Source of the DNA: Rhodococcus erythropolis NBRC 15567
GTDB lineage: Bacteria > Actinomycetota > Actinomycetes > Mycobacteriales > Mycobacteriaceae
Length of the DNA: 64,000 nucleotides
NCBI RefSeq assembly: GCF_001552595.1
Contig: NZ_BCRM01000002.1
Coordinates: forward strand, 1 to 64,000
Direction: 5' to 3'
A program made the position numbers and the translations under genes. Below, piece after piece: positions 25,024-33,468 of this stretch (position 1 is its first letter; each line of letters opens with the position of its first letter). Under the pieces are notes generated by a model, which was not told the origin of the DNA, did not search any database, and saw nothing but the letters and a program-made list of their open reading frames with translations.

Positions 25024-26611
25024 ACGCACCGCACAACTCGACCCCGGTACCCGCGAGCAGAACTTACTGGCATACAAGGAAATTCGCGAGCGAGTTGCGG
25101 ACGCGCAACACTTGTCCGTTCACGGGGCACCCGAGCGGTCGGTCGCCAAGCACCGGGCTCGCGGCAAATTGCCCGCTCGCGAACGCATCGATGCTCTTCT
25201 CGACGTGCAGTCCCCGTTCTTCGAGATCGGACAACTTGCCGGATTCGAGGTGTACGACGAGCAACTCCCGTCGGCTGGTCTGGTCACGGGCGTAGGGCTC
25301 ATCCGCGGCTCACTCTGCGCCATCTTCGCGAACGACGCCACCGTCAAGGGCGGCACCTACTACCCGCTGACCGTCAAGAAGCAACTGCGATTGCAATCCG
25401 TCGCTCGTCGGCTGAGGCTGCCGTGTGTCTATCTCGTCGATTCCGGAGGTGTTTTCCTTCCGATGCAGGACGAGATCTTCCCCGACGAGCACCATTTCGG
25501 CGAGATGTTCAAGAACATCGCCGAAATGTCGGCGGACGGCATCATTCAGATCGCAGCGGTCATGGGTTCCTGCACGGCTGGAGGTGCATACATCCCAGCG
25601 ATGTGCGACGAGACCGTCATCGTCCGCGGTACCGGCACCGTTTATCTGGGCGGCCCTCAGTTGGTCAAGGCTGCAACCGGTGTCGACGTCGAACCGCAAG
25701 AGCTCGGCGGCGCCGACGTGCACGGGGTGATCAGCGGCGTCGTCGATCACATCGCCAACGACGACATCGAGGCTCTGAGCATGATCGCCGACATCGTCGC
25801 CCGCGGTGATCGACGGGAGGTACGGGCGCCGTCACGATCTCCGCGACCACCTCTTCACTCCCCCGAATCGCTCGACACGGTGATCCCGGCTTCCTCGAAA
25901 ACCCCGATCGTCGCGCGCGACGTTCTGGCCCACCTGCTCGATGCCAGCGAATTAGTCGAGTACCGAGCGAATTACGGCCGAACCATCGTCTGCGGGACCG
26001 GCCACATCGAGGGGTACACCGTCGGGGTCATCATGAACGACGGTGTGCTCTTTTCGGAGGACTCCCTCAAGGCCGCGAACTTCGTCGAACTGTGCGCACA
26101 ACGAGACATCCCATTGTTGTTCCTGCACAACGTCAACGGATTCATGGTCGGGAAGCAGTACGAAGCGGAAGGTATCGCCAAACACGGAGCGAAACTGGTC
26201 AATGCCGTTGCTTGCGCCAGGGTTCCCAAGCTCAGCATCGTCATCGGCGGAAGCTACGGGGCGGGAAACCTCGCGATGTGCGGACGCTCGATAGGTCCTG
26301 ACTTCATGGCCGTGTGGCCGAACGCGAAGACCACCGTGGTCGGTTCCGAGCAAGCAGCGTCGGTGATGGCATTGATGAAGATCGAATCTGCGCGCACACG
26401 CGGAACTCCGCTCACGGAAGAGGAAATCGAGGAAATCAAACGGCCGATACGCGAAGGTTACGACCGGCAGGGCGAGTCGGTGTACGTCGCATCCAGGCTA
26501 TGGGTGGACGCGATCGTCGACCCGGTCGACACGCGATCCTGGGTTTCACTCGCGCTGTCCATGCTTCCCCGCAATCACGGAACTACGCGCTTCGGCGTCT
26601 TCAGGATGTGA
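25010..26611 (+). CDS. Acyl-CoA carboxylase carboxyltransferase (beta) subunit, MCC-like
   Basis: 533 residues with N- and C-terminal crotonase-like carboxyltransferase domains: VDSGGVFLPMQDEIFPD, GSCTAGGAYIPAMCDE and GGPQLVKAATG in the first half, and FLHNVNGFMVGKQYE and GGSYGAGNLAMCGRS in the second. These resemble methylcrotonyl-/geranyl-CoA carboxylase beta subunits more than the propionyl/acetyl type. It moves CO2 from carboxybiotin to an acyl-CoA. No leucine-catabolism partners (isovaleryl-CoA dehydrogenase, hydratase, HMG-CoA lyase) are near, so a dedicated biosynthetic or catabolic role with the oxoamine synthase is likely. Confidence 0.9.
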   Translation: MPVIERTAQLDPGTREQNLLAYKEIRERVADAQHLSVHGAPERSVAKHRARGKLPARERIDALLDVQSPFFEIGQLAGFEVYDEQLPSAGLVTGVGLIRGSLCAIFANDATVKGGTYYPLTVKKQLRLQSVARRLRLPCVYLVDSGGVFLPMQDEIFPDEHHFGEMFKNIAEMSADGIIQIAAVMGSCTAGGAYIPAMCDETVIVRGTGTVYLGGPQLVKAATGVDVEPQELGGADVHGVISGVVDHIANDDIEALSMIADIVARGDRREVRAPSRSPRPPLHSPESLDTVIPASSKTPIVARDVLAHLLDASELVEYRANYGRTIVCGTGHIEGYTVGVIMNDGVLFSEDSLKAANFVELCAQRDIPLLFLHNVNGFMVGKQYEAEGIAKHGAKLVNAVACARVPKLSIVIGGSYGAGNLAMCGRSIGPDFMAVWPNAKTTVVGSEQAASVMALMKIESARTRGTPLTEEEIEEIKRPIREGYDRQGESVYVASRLWVDAIVDPVDTRSWVSLALSMLPRNHGTTRFGVFRM

Positions 26612-26615
26612 GAAC

Positions 26616-28583
26616 ATGACTCGACTTCTCATCGCCAATCGGGGCGAAATCGTCACGCGCATCGCGCGCACGGCCCGTCGTCTCGGCATGTCGGTAGTGA
26701 CGATCTCCTCCCCCGTCGATTCACACGCACAGTGGCATCGCCTCGCCGATCACACCGTGCTTCTGGACGGAGACATCCCCTCGGAGTCCTACACCAATTC
26801 GGATCAAATCATTGCGGCCGCGCTGGCCGCGGATTGCGACGCCGTGCACCCGGGTTACGGATTTCTCTCCGAAGACTCCGATTTCGCTGAAGCCGTCGTC
26901 GCTGCAGGTCTGACATTCGTCGGTCCTGCCGCTGAATCCATCGCTCTACTCGGAGACAAGGCAAGAGCGAAGAAGGCCGCCGCTGACGCCGGCATCCCGA
27001 CTCTCACCGCGTGGGGCGAGGCAAGCGCCGATCCCGATACCGTCCTCGGTCACGTTCGATCTCTCGACGTGCCGGTGCTGCTGAAACCGGTGTTCGGGGG
27101 CGGCGGCAAGGGGATGGTTCGACTACATCCGGGTGATGACGCACGAGAGGTCATCACCTCTGCAATCGGTTTGAACGGAAGGAACTTCGGCCGCGGCGAC
27201 CTGATGATCGAAACGCTGGTGGAGCGTCCGCGTCACATCGAAGTTCAGGTCCTCTTCGATTCCTTCGGTACAGGAGTTCACTTCTTCACCCGTGAATGCT
27301 CCCTACAGCGTCGCAACCAGAAGATCATCGAGCAGGCACCGGCAAGTTCTGTCCCCGAATCGGTCCTGGGAGCCATGCAGCACGACGCTCTGCGACTACT
27401 CGGAGGCGTCGGCTACGTGAATGCAGCAACCGTCGAATTTCTGGTTGACGCCGAAAACCGCTACTACTTCCTCGAAGTCAACACGCGCCTGCAAGTCGAA
27501 CACACGGTCACCGAGGAAGTGACCGGCGTCGATCTCGTCGAACTGCAACTCGACATCGCCCTCGGCGCCCGTTTGCCGTTACAGCAGCGCGATATCGCGC
27601 TGCGGGGTTTCGCGGTGCAAGCCAGAATCTACGCAGAGGATCCGTCGAACGGATTTCGGCCCGCACCTTCACATTCTGTGGACGTAGCCTGGCCGTCGAC
27701 GGTTCGCATCGACAGTGCTTTCGAGGGTGCCGGCAGCATTCCGCCGTTCTACGATCCGATGATCGCAAAGGTCATAGCAAGCGGTCCGACGCGGTCAACC
27801 GCACTGGAATCACTGGACCGAGCTTTGGCCGACTCCAGTTACTTCGGTGGAACCTCGAATATCGGTTTCCTCCGACTTCTCTTGGCGACACCGGCTGTGC
27901 GCGCGGATGACATTCACACTTCCTTCGTCGACGAGCACCTCCCTCGGTTGATCCCGGATTCTGCAGAGCTCCAGGCCACCGCCGCTGCTGTTGCGATGGT
28001 GTGGACTTCCGTCGAGGAACAATCGCCGGTCACCGGGTCGTCATGGACCGGCCCCCACGGACTACATCGAGAGACATTGCGCAAGGTGGGATCCGACCCG
28101 ATCGGACGCGAACTCATTGCCGACGGCCGCGTCGTGCCGACCACGGTCATCTCACAACGAAGCAACCACTGGATTGTCGCCGCCGACGGCCGGAACATTT
28201 CGGTGGTCGTCAGGGGCGGAACCGACGAAGTGACGCTCAGCCTGGTCGCCGATGGTTTGACAACCACCGCTGGACGCCTCGGAGTCGGCACCGGTACATG
28301 GGTGTGCGTTGGTGGCTGGACCGTGAAGGTAATCGAGAAAGTCTATACAGCAAAGGATTCCGATCTCAGTGACGGAGAGATCACATCGAAGATGCCGGGA
28401 ACCGTGCTGGCAGTGCTGCAGACTGGAACGCGGGTGTCGGAAGGTGATGTCGTCGCGGTCGTAGAAGCAATGAAGATGGAGACTGCCCTTCGTGCTTCCT
28501 CACCCGGAATCGTCTCGGCGGTGACAGTAACGGTGGGAGATGTCATCGATGCCGGACAAGTGCTGGCAGCCGTGGCGCCATGA
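26616..28583 (+). CDS. Acyl-CoA carboxylase biotin carboxylase/BCCP (alpha) subunit
   Basis: 655 residues. Biotin carboxylase domain from LLIANRGEIVTRIARTAR to about residue 450, with the glycine-rich ATP loop GGGGKGM and VEHTVTEEVTG. A linker domain follows, then the biotinyl domain with the acceptor lysine in EAMKM (about residue 620). It forms carboxybiotin from bicarbonate and ATP and works with the beta subunit encoded four bases upstream. Length and domain order match MccA/AccA-type alpha subunits. It must be biotinylated by BirA encoded elsewhere. Confidence 0.92.
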   Translation: MTRLLIANRGEIVTRIARTARRLGMSVVTISSPVDSHAQWHRLADHTVLLDGDIPSESYTNSDQIIAAALAADCDAVHPGYGFLSEDSDFAEAVVAAGLTFVGPAAESIALLGDKARAKKAAADAGIPTLTAWGEASADPDTVLGHVRSLDVPVLLKPVFGGGGKGMVRLHPGDDAREVITSAIGLNGRNFGRGDLMIETLVERPRHIEVQVLFDSFGTGVHFFTRECSLQRRNQKIIEQAPASSVPESVLGAMQHDALRLLGGVGYVNAATVEFLVDAENRYYFLEVNTRLQVEHTVTEEVTGVDLVELQLDIALGARLPLQQRDIALRGFAVQARIYAEDPSNGFRPAPSHSVDVAWPSTVRIDSAFEGAGSIPPFYDPMIAKVIASGPTRSTALESLDRALADSSYFGGTSNIGFLRLLLATPAVRADDIHTSFVDEHLPRLIPDSAELQATAAAVAMVWTSVEEQSPVTGSSWTGPHGLHRETLRKVGSDPIGRELIADGRVVPTTVISQRSNHWIVAADGRNISVVVRGGTDEVTLSLVADGLTTTAGRLGVGTGTWVCVGGWTVKVIEKVYTAKDSDLSDGEITSKMPGTVLAVLQTGTRVSEGDVVAVVEAMKMETALRASSPGIVSAVTVTVGDVIDAGQVLAAVAP

Positions 28584-28644
28584 GTAAAGATTGCCACGAT
28601 CTTATCTCTTTCTTGACTGAAGCAATTGTTACACAATATCTTTC

Positions 28645-29475
28645 ATGTCAGAAGCAGGGGGAATCGAGCGTCGCGCAGTCATTGTTTCCGCAACCGAACT
28701 CTGCGAACTCATTCGTTCCGATCGGACGCTCGTCGTCGTCAACGTGGTACGAGACAACAGCGAGGGCGGAGCCGGAATCATTACTGCGCCGCAGTCCATC
28801 ACATTGTCGATCAACAACTTTCAAAGCAGTGGCGGCGGGACTGAAGGGAATCGACCGCTGCCAGATCTCGACGCATTCGGAGGAACACTGAACGATCTGA
28901 AAGTATCCACCGATGCTCACATCGTGGTCTACAGTTCGGACAGCCCCCTGCTTGCGGCCCGCGCGTGGTTCACGCTTCGCTGGGCGGGACGTTCAGTGCG
29001 GTACTTGGACGGCGGATCGTCCGCATGGGCTTCATCCCGAAAACCCATATCGACAAACGATTCGATGCCCGTACCACCTTCCACCGCTAGCACGACACTC
29101 GCCGACGCAGAAGGCGCCCTGCGCGCGGCATCGGCCGGCAGATTGCTCGACGCCCGAGGATCGAGCAGTTTCCGCGCCGGCCACATCCCCGGATCTATCT
29201 CAGCGCCGGCAACTGACCTACTCGACGACAACGGATTCCTACTTCCCGACCGCGAGTTACGAGAATACTTCCACCAGTTCGGAATAGAGCGTGGTGGCAC
29301 CGTCGTGTCGTATTGCGGCGGCGGAGTTGCCGCGTCGCACAACGCACTGGCGCTTGCAGCGGTCGGCATCAGCTCCGCGGTCTACGTCGCGTCGTGGTCG
29401 GGGTGGAGCGCCGACCCCGAACGACCCGTCTCCACTGACATCCATCACACACCAAGGAATCCGGACCAGCGATGA
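28645..29475 (+). CDS. Two-domain rhodanese-like sulfurtransferase
   Basis: 276 residues with tandem rhodanese domains. The N-terminal domain has lost the catalytic Cys (VVYSSDSPLLAARAWFTLRW). The C-terminal domain keeps it in VSYCGGGVAAS (C224), preceded by LLDARGSSSFRAGHIPGS and followed by WSGW. This is the usual plan of thiosulfate/3-mercaptopyruvate sulfurtransferases, with a CGGGVAA loop. It transfers sulfane sulfur to a thiol or cyanide acceptor. It lies 61 bases after the carboxylase and overlaps the monooxygenase gene by ATGA, which links sulfur handling to this operon. Confidence 0.88.
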   Translation: MSEAGGIERRAVIVSATELCELIRSDRTLVVVNVVRDNSEGGAGIITAPQSITLSINNFQSSGGGTEGNRPLPDLDAFGGTLNDLKVSTDAHIVVYSSDSPLLAARAWFTLRWAGRSVRYLDGGSSAWASSRKPISTNDSMPVPPSTASTTLADAEGALRAASAGRLLDARGSSSFRAGHIPGSISAPATDLLDDNGFLLPDRELREYFHQFGIERGGTVVSYCGGGVAASHNALALAAVGISSAVYVASWSGWSADPERPVSTDIHHTPRNPDQR

Positions 29476-30776
29476 CACGACAGATGATCCTCGGCGCCTA
29501 CATGGTGTTTCCGAGTATGCACAGTGCCGGAATGTGGCGACATTCGTACTCGGAGAATGCCTTCGAGGACAGAGCGCTCTACGAGCGATACGCGCAAGCC
29601 GCGGAACGAGCGAAATTCGACCTGATATTGATACCTGAGCGTGTGCACTACGTCGACGGCCACACCAAATACGGTCTGCTGACCGGCTTTCAACATGATC
29701 CGACGCAGTTGGCTGCAGTGGTAGCCGGCGTAACAAATCGTATCGGTCTCGGCGTAACCCTTTCGGCAAGCTTCAACAGCCCGTACAACTTGGCGCGAAC
29801 TCTGGGCAGCCTCGACATACTCAGCGGTGGGCGCGCGGCCTGGAACATCGTGATGACGGCGCCCGGTCCGGCAAACGACAACTTTCCCGAAGTCGATCGG
29901 CTTCCGAGAGAAGAACTGTACGAGCGCGGCGACGAGGTTCTCGAAGCGACCACCGCACTCTGGTCATCGTGGGACGGCGACGCCGTATTGGCCGATCGCG
30001 ACAGCGGAATCTACGCAGACACAAGCAAGATTCACGCGGCCGACTACAAGGGCAAATACTTGTCGGTGCAGGGTCCACTCACCTTGCCACAATCACCTCA
30101 GGGCCGCCCGGTCTTCATCCAGGCAGGTGAATCGGCGCGAGGGCGCGAGTTCGGTGGGCGGTGGGCAGATCTGGTCTTTGCGATCGACCCGTTGGAGGAA
30201 GATCTTCGAGCGAAGCGCCAGGCAATTCGCGGCTACGCGGAAGAGGCTGGACGCGACCCTGATTCGGTGCGCCTCGTCGCCGCCGTGCAACCGATAGTCG
30301 GCGAGACGACGAGCATCGCGAAGGAACGGCAGGAGTATCTGCGATCCCTGATCCATCCGGATGCAGCAATCGAGTGGGTCTCCCACTCCGCCGGACTCGA
30401 TCTGTCGCAGTTCGATCCGACAACTCCGATCAACGACGTCGTCGATCAGGGAAAAGGTCCGTCGCGTCGTCTGGCGCGGCTGATCGACGCCCAGGATCTC
30501 ACTATCGCCGAAGCCGCACAGTTGTTCGCGCGTAACGATCTCACTCCCGAGATTGTCGGCTCGCCGCAAGAGATAGCGGACGAGTTGACCCATCTCTTCG
30601 AATCGGGAGCAGCTGACGGTTTCATCCTGACGGCTACCCACTTCCCCAGGGGGCTCGACGACTTCGCCAGTTCCGTTGTGCCACTTCTGCAAGATCGGGG
30701 CGTGTTCCGGCGCGAATACACCGGAACGACCTTGCGGTCCAACATCTTCGATTCCACTCGCACTTCCACACGATGA
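29472..30776 (+). CDS. FMN-dependent monooxygenase, NtaA/SnaA/DszA family (LLM class)
   Basis: 434 residues of the bacterial luciferase-like fold. The N-terminus has the family pattern SMHSAGMWRHSYSENAFED, the middle has GLGVTLSASFNSPYNLARTL with GRAAWNIVM, and FIQAGESARGREF marks the FMN phosphate loop. Relatives (nitrilotriacetate, pristinamycin, dibenzothiophene-sulfone, dimethylsulfide monooxygenases) use FMNH2 from a separate reductase and O2 to cleave C-N or C-S bonds. No flavin reductase gene is in the operon. It overlaps the rhodanese gene and the next lipoprotein gene by ATGA on each side, a tightly coupled trio. Confidence 0.88.
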   Translation: MTRQMILGAYMVFPSMHSAGMWRHSYSENAFEDRALYERYAQAAERAKFDLILIPERVHYVDGHTKYGLLTGFQHDPTQLAAVVAGVTNRIGLGVTLSASFNSPYNLARTLGSLDILSGGRAAWNIVMTAPGPANDNFPEVDRLPREELYERGDEVLEATTALWSSWDGDAVLADRDSGIYADTSKIHAADYKGKYLSVQGPLTLPQSPQGRPVFIQAGESARGREFGGRWADLVFAIDPLEEDLRAKRQAIRGYAEEAGRDPDSVRLVAAVQPIVGETTSIAKERQEYLRSLIHPDAAIEWVSHSAGLDLSQFDPTTPINDVVDQGKGPSRRLARLIDAQDLTIAEAAQLFARNDLTPEIVGSPQEIADELTHLFESGAADGFILTATHFPRGLDDFASSVVPLLQDRGVFRREYTGTTLRSNIFDSTRTSTR

Positions 30777-32401
30777 ACGGAACTCAGTCCATGACGACGT
30801 CGCGGCTTTCATCCACACCGATCCGAGTCGCCATCCTGGCGTCGACGCTTGCAGTTGCGGCTGGTTGCAGCACTGCAACACCAACTGCCAGCGCGGACTC
30901 CGAGCCCGCGTCCGGGGGCGATCTGACCTTTGCCATCAATACGTTTCCACCGTGCATCGACAAGACCCTGAACGGTCAAACCGCCACGGCGTTCCATCCC
31001 CTCTACGACAAACTCGTCGACCAGAATCTCGACACCGGGGAGATCGTGCCTTGGTTGGCGACGTCCTGGGAGGTCCAGAACGACGGTCGACGATTCGTCT
31101 TCACTCTCCAGGACGGAGTTACCTTCAGCAACGGCGAACGTCTGGATGCACAGGTCGTGGCAGATAACTTCGAGAGCCAGAAAAGACTGGGAGACAGCGG
31201 CTTCGCAACCACTGCAAAATCTCATCTCGCGACCTTCATCGGGGCCGAGGTACTCGACCCCTCGACTGTCGCACTCGATTTCTCGGAACCATCGGCAGGA
31301 TTCCTTCAAGCCGCCCGCTCCGACACGCTCGCCATCATCGCACCGGAATCCTTGAAGAAGACGCCCGAAGAACGCTGCGCCCAGGGCGTTATCGCTTCTG
31401 GTCCGTTCGTACAGAAAGAACTGGAGACCAACGCGAAGGTCGTACTCGCCCGCCGGGACGGGTACCACTGGGGATCCTCACTCAACAAGAACAAGGGAGA
31501 GGCATATCTGGATTCGATCACCTTTTTGGTGATCCCCGAATCCTCGGTGCGAATCGGCGGTTTGACGTCAGGACAACTGGACGCCGCGATCGACATTCCG
31601 AGCACAGACGTCGACCGCGCACAAAGCGCCGGACTCACTGTCATCCCGTCCATTGCTGCCGGCATCAACGACTCGCTCTTGCTCAACCCCACGTTCGCGC
31701 CGGTACTTGCGGACCTGAACGTGCGGCGTGCTTTGGTGAAGGGCATCGATACCCAACAGATCATCGACACCACCTACACACCGAGTGACGAGAAAGCACG
31801 CAGCATCCTGTCTGTGAAAGCGCCCGGCTACACCGATCTCTCGTCCGAGTACACCTATGATCCGTCGGGTGCGAAGTCACTGCTGGACGCCAGTGGATGG
31901 ACAGTCGGCGGTGACGGATTCCGAACCAAGGATGGTGAGAAACTGACCGTGGAATTGGCCTACCGCAACCACCTCCCACAATCGCAGTTCGAACTGATCC
32001 AATCTCAGCTGCGCGACATCGGAGTCACGGTGAACTTGCAACCTCGCTCGACTGCCGAGGACAACGCCGCGAGAACCGACGGCACGTGGGAATCGATCTA
32101 CTTCCAGAGCTTGCGCGCCGACGGTGACGTACTGCTGGTGTTCAGTCCCACTCTCGGCTCGACCAAAGGCATCGCCTCGACTCCCGAGCTGAATGCGTTG
32201 CTGGTCAAACAATCTCAGACCGTTGACATCGATGCGAGAAACGAAGTGTTGAAGGAGATTCAGGAGCTGATTGCCGATCAGGCACTGGCGATCCCGTTGC
32301 ACGCCTCTTCGTTGATCTACGCGACGACTCCCGCGGTTCACGACCTGCGCATCCAAGCCGATCTCTACTCGGTGGACTTCGTGGATGCGTGGAAGAGCTA
32401 G
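30773..32401 (+). CDS. ABC substrate-binding lipoprotein, family 5 (peptide/nickel type)
   Basis: 542 residues beginning with a lipoprotein signal (VAILASTLAVAAGCS, lipobox Cys about residue 32). Family 5 features follow: NGQTATAFHPLYDKLV, TSWEVQNDGRRFVFTLQDGV, FSNGERLDAQVVADNFE and the C-terminal lobe with VRRALVKGID. Such proteins capture oligopeptides, metal chelates or other small amphipathic ligands at the outer membrane face and deliver them to an ABC permease. No permease or ATPase gene is adjacent, so it is an orphan receptor. It overlaps the monooxygenase gene by four bases. Confidence 0.88.
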   Translation: MNGTQSMTTSRLSSTPIRVAILASTLAVAAGCSTATPTASADSEPASGGDLTFAINTFPPCIDKTLNGQTATAFHPLYDKLVDQNLDTGEIVPWLATSWEVQNDGRRFVFTLQDGVTFSNGERLDAQVVADNFESQKRLGDSGFATTAKSHLATFIGAEVLDPSTVALDFSEPSAGFLQAARSDTLAIIAPESLKKTPEERCAQGVIASGPFVQKELETNAKVVLARRDGYHWGSSLNKNKGEAYLDSITFLVIPESSVRIGGLTSGQLDAAIDIPSTDVDRAQSAGLTVIPSIAAGINDSLLLNPTFAPVLADLNVRRALVKGIDTQQIIDTTYTPSDEKARSILSVKAPGYTDLSSEYTYDPSGAKSLLDASGWTVGGDGFRTKDGEKLTVELAYRNHLPQSQFELIQSQLRDIGVTVNLQPRSTAEDNAARTDGTWESIYFQSLRADGDVLLVFSPTLGSTKGIASTPELNALLVKQSQTVDIDARNEVLKEIQELIADQALAIPLHASSLIYATTPAVHDLRIQADLYSVDFVDAWKS

Positions 32402-32460
32402 TTCACACTTCCTCAACTCGACAACCTGCTTCGACAAACCCTTTTCTCGGAAGGAACCCG

Positions 32461-33438
32461 ATGTTCACCCGTCCTCGCACCGCGACACTTCTGATCTCTG
32501 CCCTGGCCACAGTTGCCCTCCTTGGCACCGCTTGCGGAAGCCCAGATGAAGAATCGACCGAGCAACATTCCGGTGCAACAACATCCGGTATCAACTTGTC
32601 GGCCGAGCAGAACCGCATCAGTACCGACAAGGTTGATTCGATCGCAGCGAAGGTCCCTCAGGAGTTCCGCGACCGAGGCACGATCCGAATCACCGGCAAC
32701 GCTGGAACCGCGCCGCCGTTGCGCTTCTATGCCGACGACGACAAGACGGTCATCGGTTCCGAGACCGACTTCGCGTATTTGATTGCAGAGGTGCTCGGGT
32801 TGAAAATCGACCTTCAGGTCGCGGATTGGGCCCAGAATTCAGTGCGGATCGATTCGGGAGATGCAGATGCGTTCATCTCCAACGTGACGGTCACCGAAGA
32901 GCGTAAAGAGAAGTACGACTTCGCGACGTACCGCCTCGATACTCTCGCATTCGAAGTCAGAAAGGACAAGAATCTCTCACTCGAGAAGCCGGAAGACATC
33001 GCCGGACTGAAGATCGGAGTCGGCGCTGCCACCAATCAGGAGGCATTGCTTGTGAAGTGGAACGAGGACAACGTCGCGGCCGGGCGTGCTCCCGCTGAAA
33101 TCACCGTGTACCAGAAGACCACTGACTACTACCTGCCGCTGTCTTCCGGTCGAATCGATGCTTACTTCGGCCCCAACCCGTCATCGCAGTTTCACGCTGC
33201 ACAGACTGGCGAGAACGAAGTGATCGGTCAGTTCTCCGGGGCCGGTGAGGCCGCGTTGGGCCAGATCGGTGTACTGGTCAAGAAAGACAACGGCTTGGTA
33301 CAACCGATCAGCGAAGCGATAGATCATCTCATCGAAAACGGCACATACGAGCAAGTTCTCGAGCGGTGGAAGATCACCAACGAGGCAGTCGACAAGTCGC
33401 TGGTCAATCCCCCTGGCCTCCCGAAGACGAACAAATAG
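32461..33438 (+). CDS. ABC substrate-binding lipoprotein, family 3 (amino-acid type)
   Basis: 325 residues from ATG 32461 (ribosome site GGAAGGA). Lipoprotein signal LISALATVALLGTACG; the mature domain has DRGTIRITGNAGTAPPLRFY, ETDFAYLIAEVLGLKIDLQV, NVTVTEERKEKYDFATY and LKIGVGAATNQEALLV, the family 3 pattern for amino acids and related polar solutes. It is last in the operon, 59 bases after the family 5 lipoprotein, and again lacks permease and ATPase genes. Confidence 0.87.
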   Translation: MFTRPRTATLLISALATVALLGTACGSPDEESTEQHSGATTSGINLSAEQNRISTDKVDSIAAKVPQEFRDRGTIRITGNAGTAPPLRFYADDDKTVIGSETDFAYLIAEVLGLKIDLQVADWAQNSVRIDSGDADAFISNVTVTEERKEKYDFATYRLDTLAFEVRKDKNLSLEKPEDIAGLKIGVGAATNQEALLVKWNEDNVAAGRAPAEITVYQKTTDYYLPLSSGRIDAYFGPNPSSQFHAAQTGENEVIGQFSGAGEAALGQIGVLVKKDNGLVQPISEAIDHLIENGTYEQVLERWKITNEAVDKSLVNPPGLPKTNK

Positions 33439-33468
33439 GAGAACACCACTGGTGGAGTAAAAGCCGAG

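Noticed and set aside
22601-28583. Operon read as biotin synthesis (BioF) plus ordinary acetyl/methylcrotonyl-CoA carboxylase
   Set aside because: No bioA, bioB, bioD or leucine-catabolism genes are present, and the exporter, rhodanese and monooxygenase do not fit either pathway.
25010-28583. Part of a leucine degradation (liu) cluster
   Set aside because: Isovaleryl-CoA dehydrogenase, methylglutaconyl-CoA hydratase and HMG-CoA lyase genes are all absent from the surroundings.
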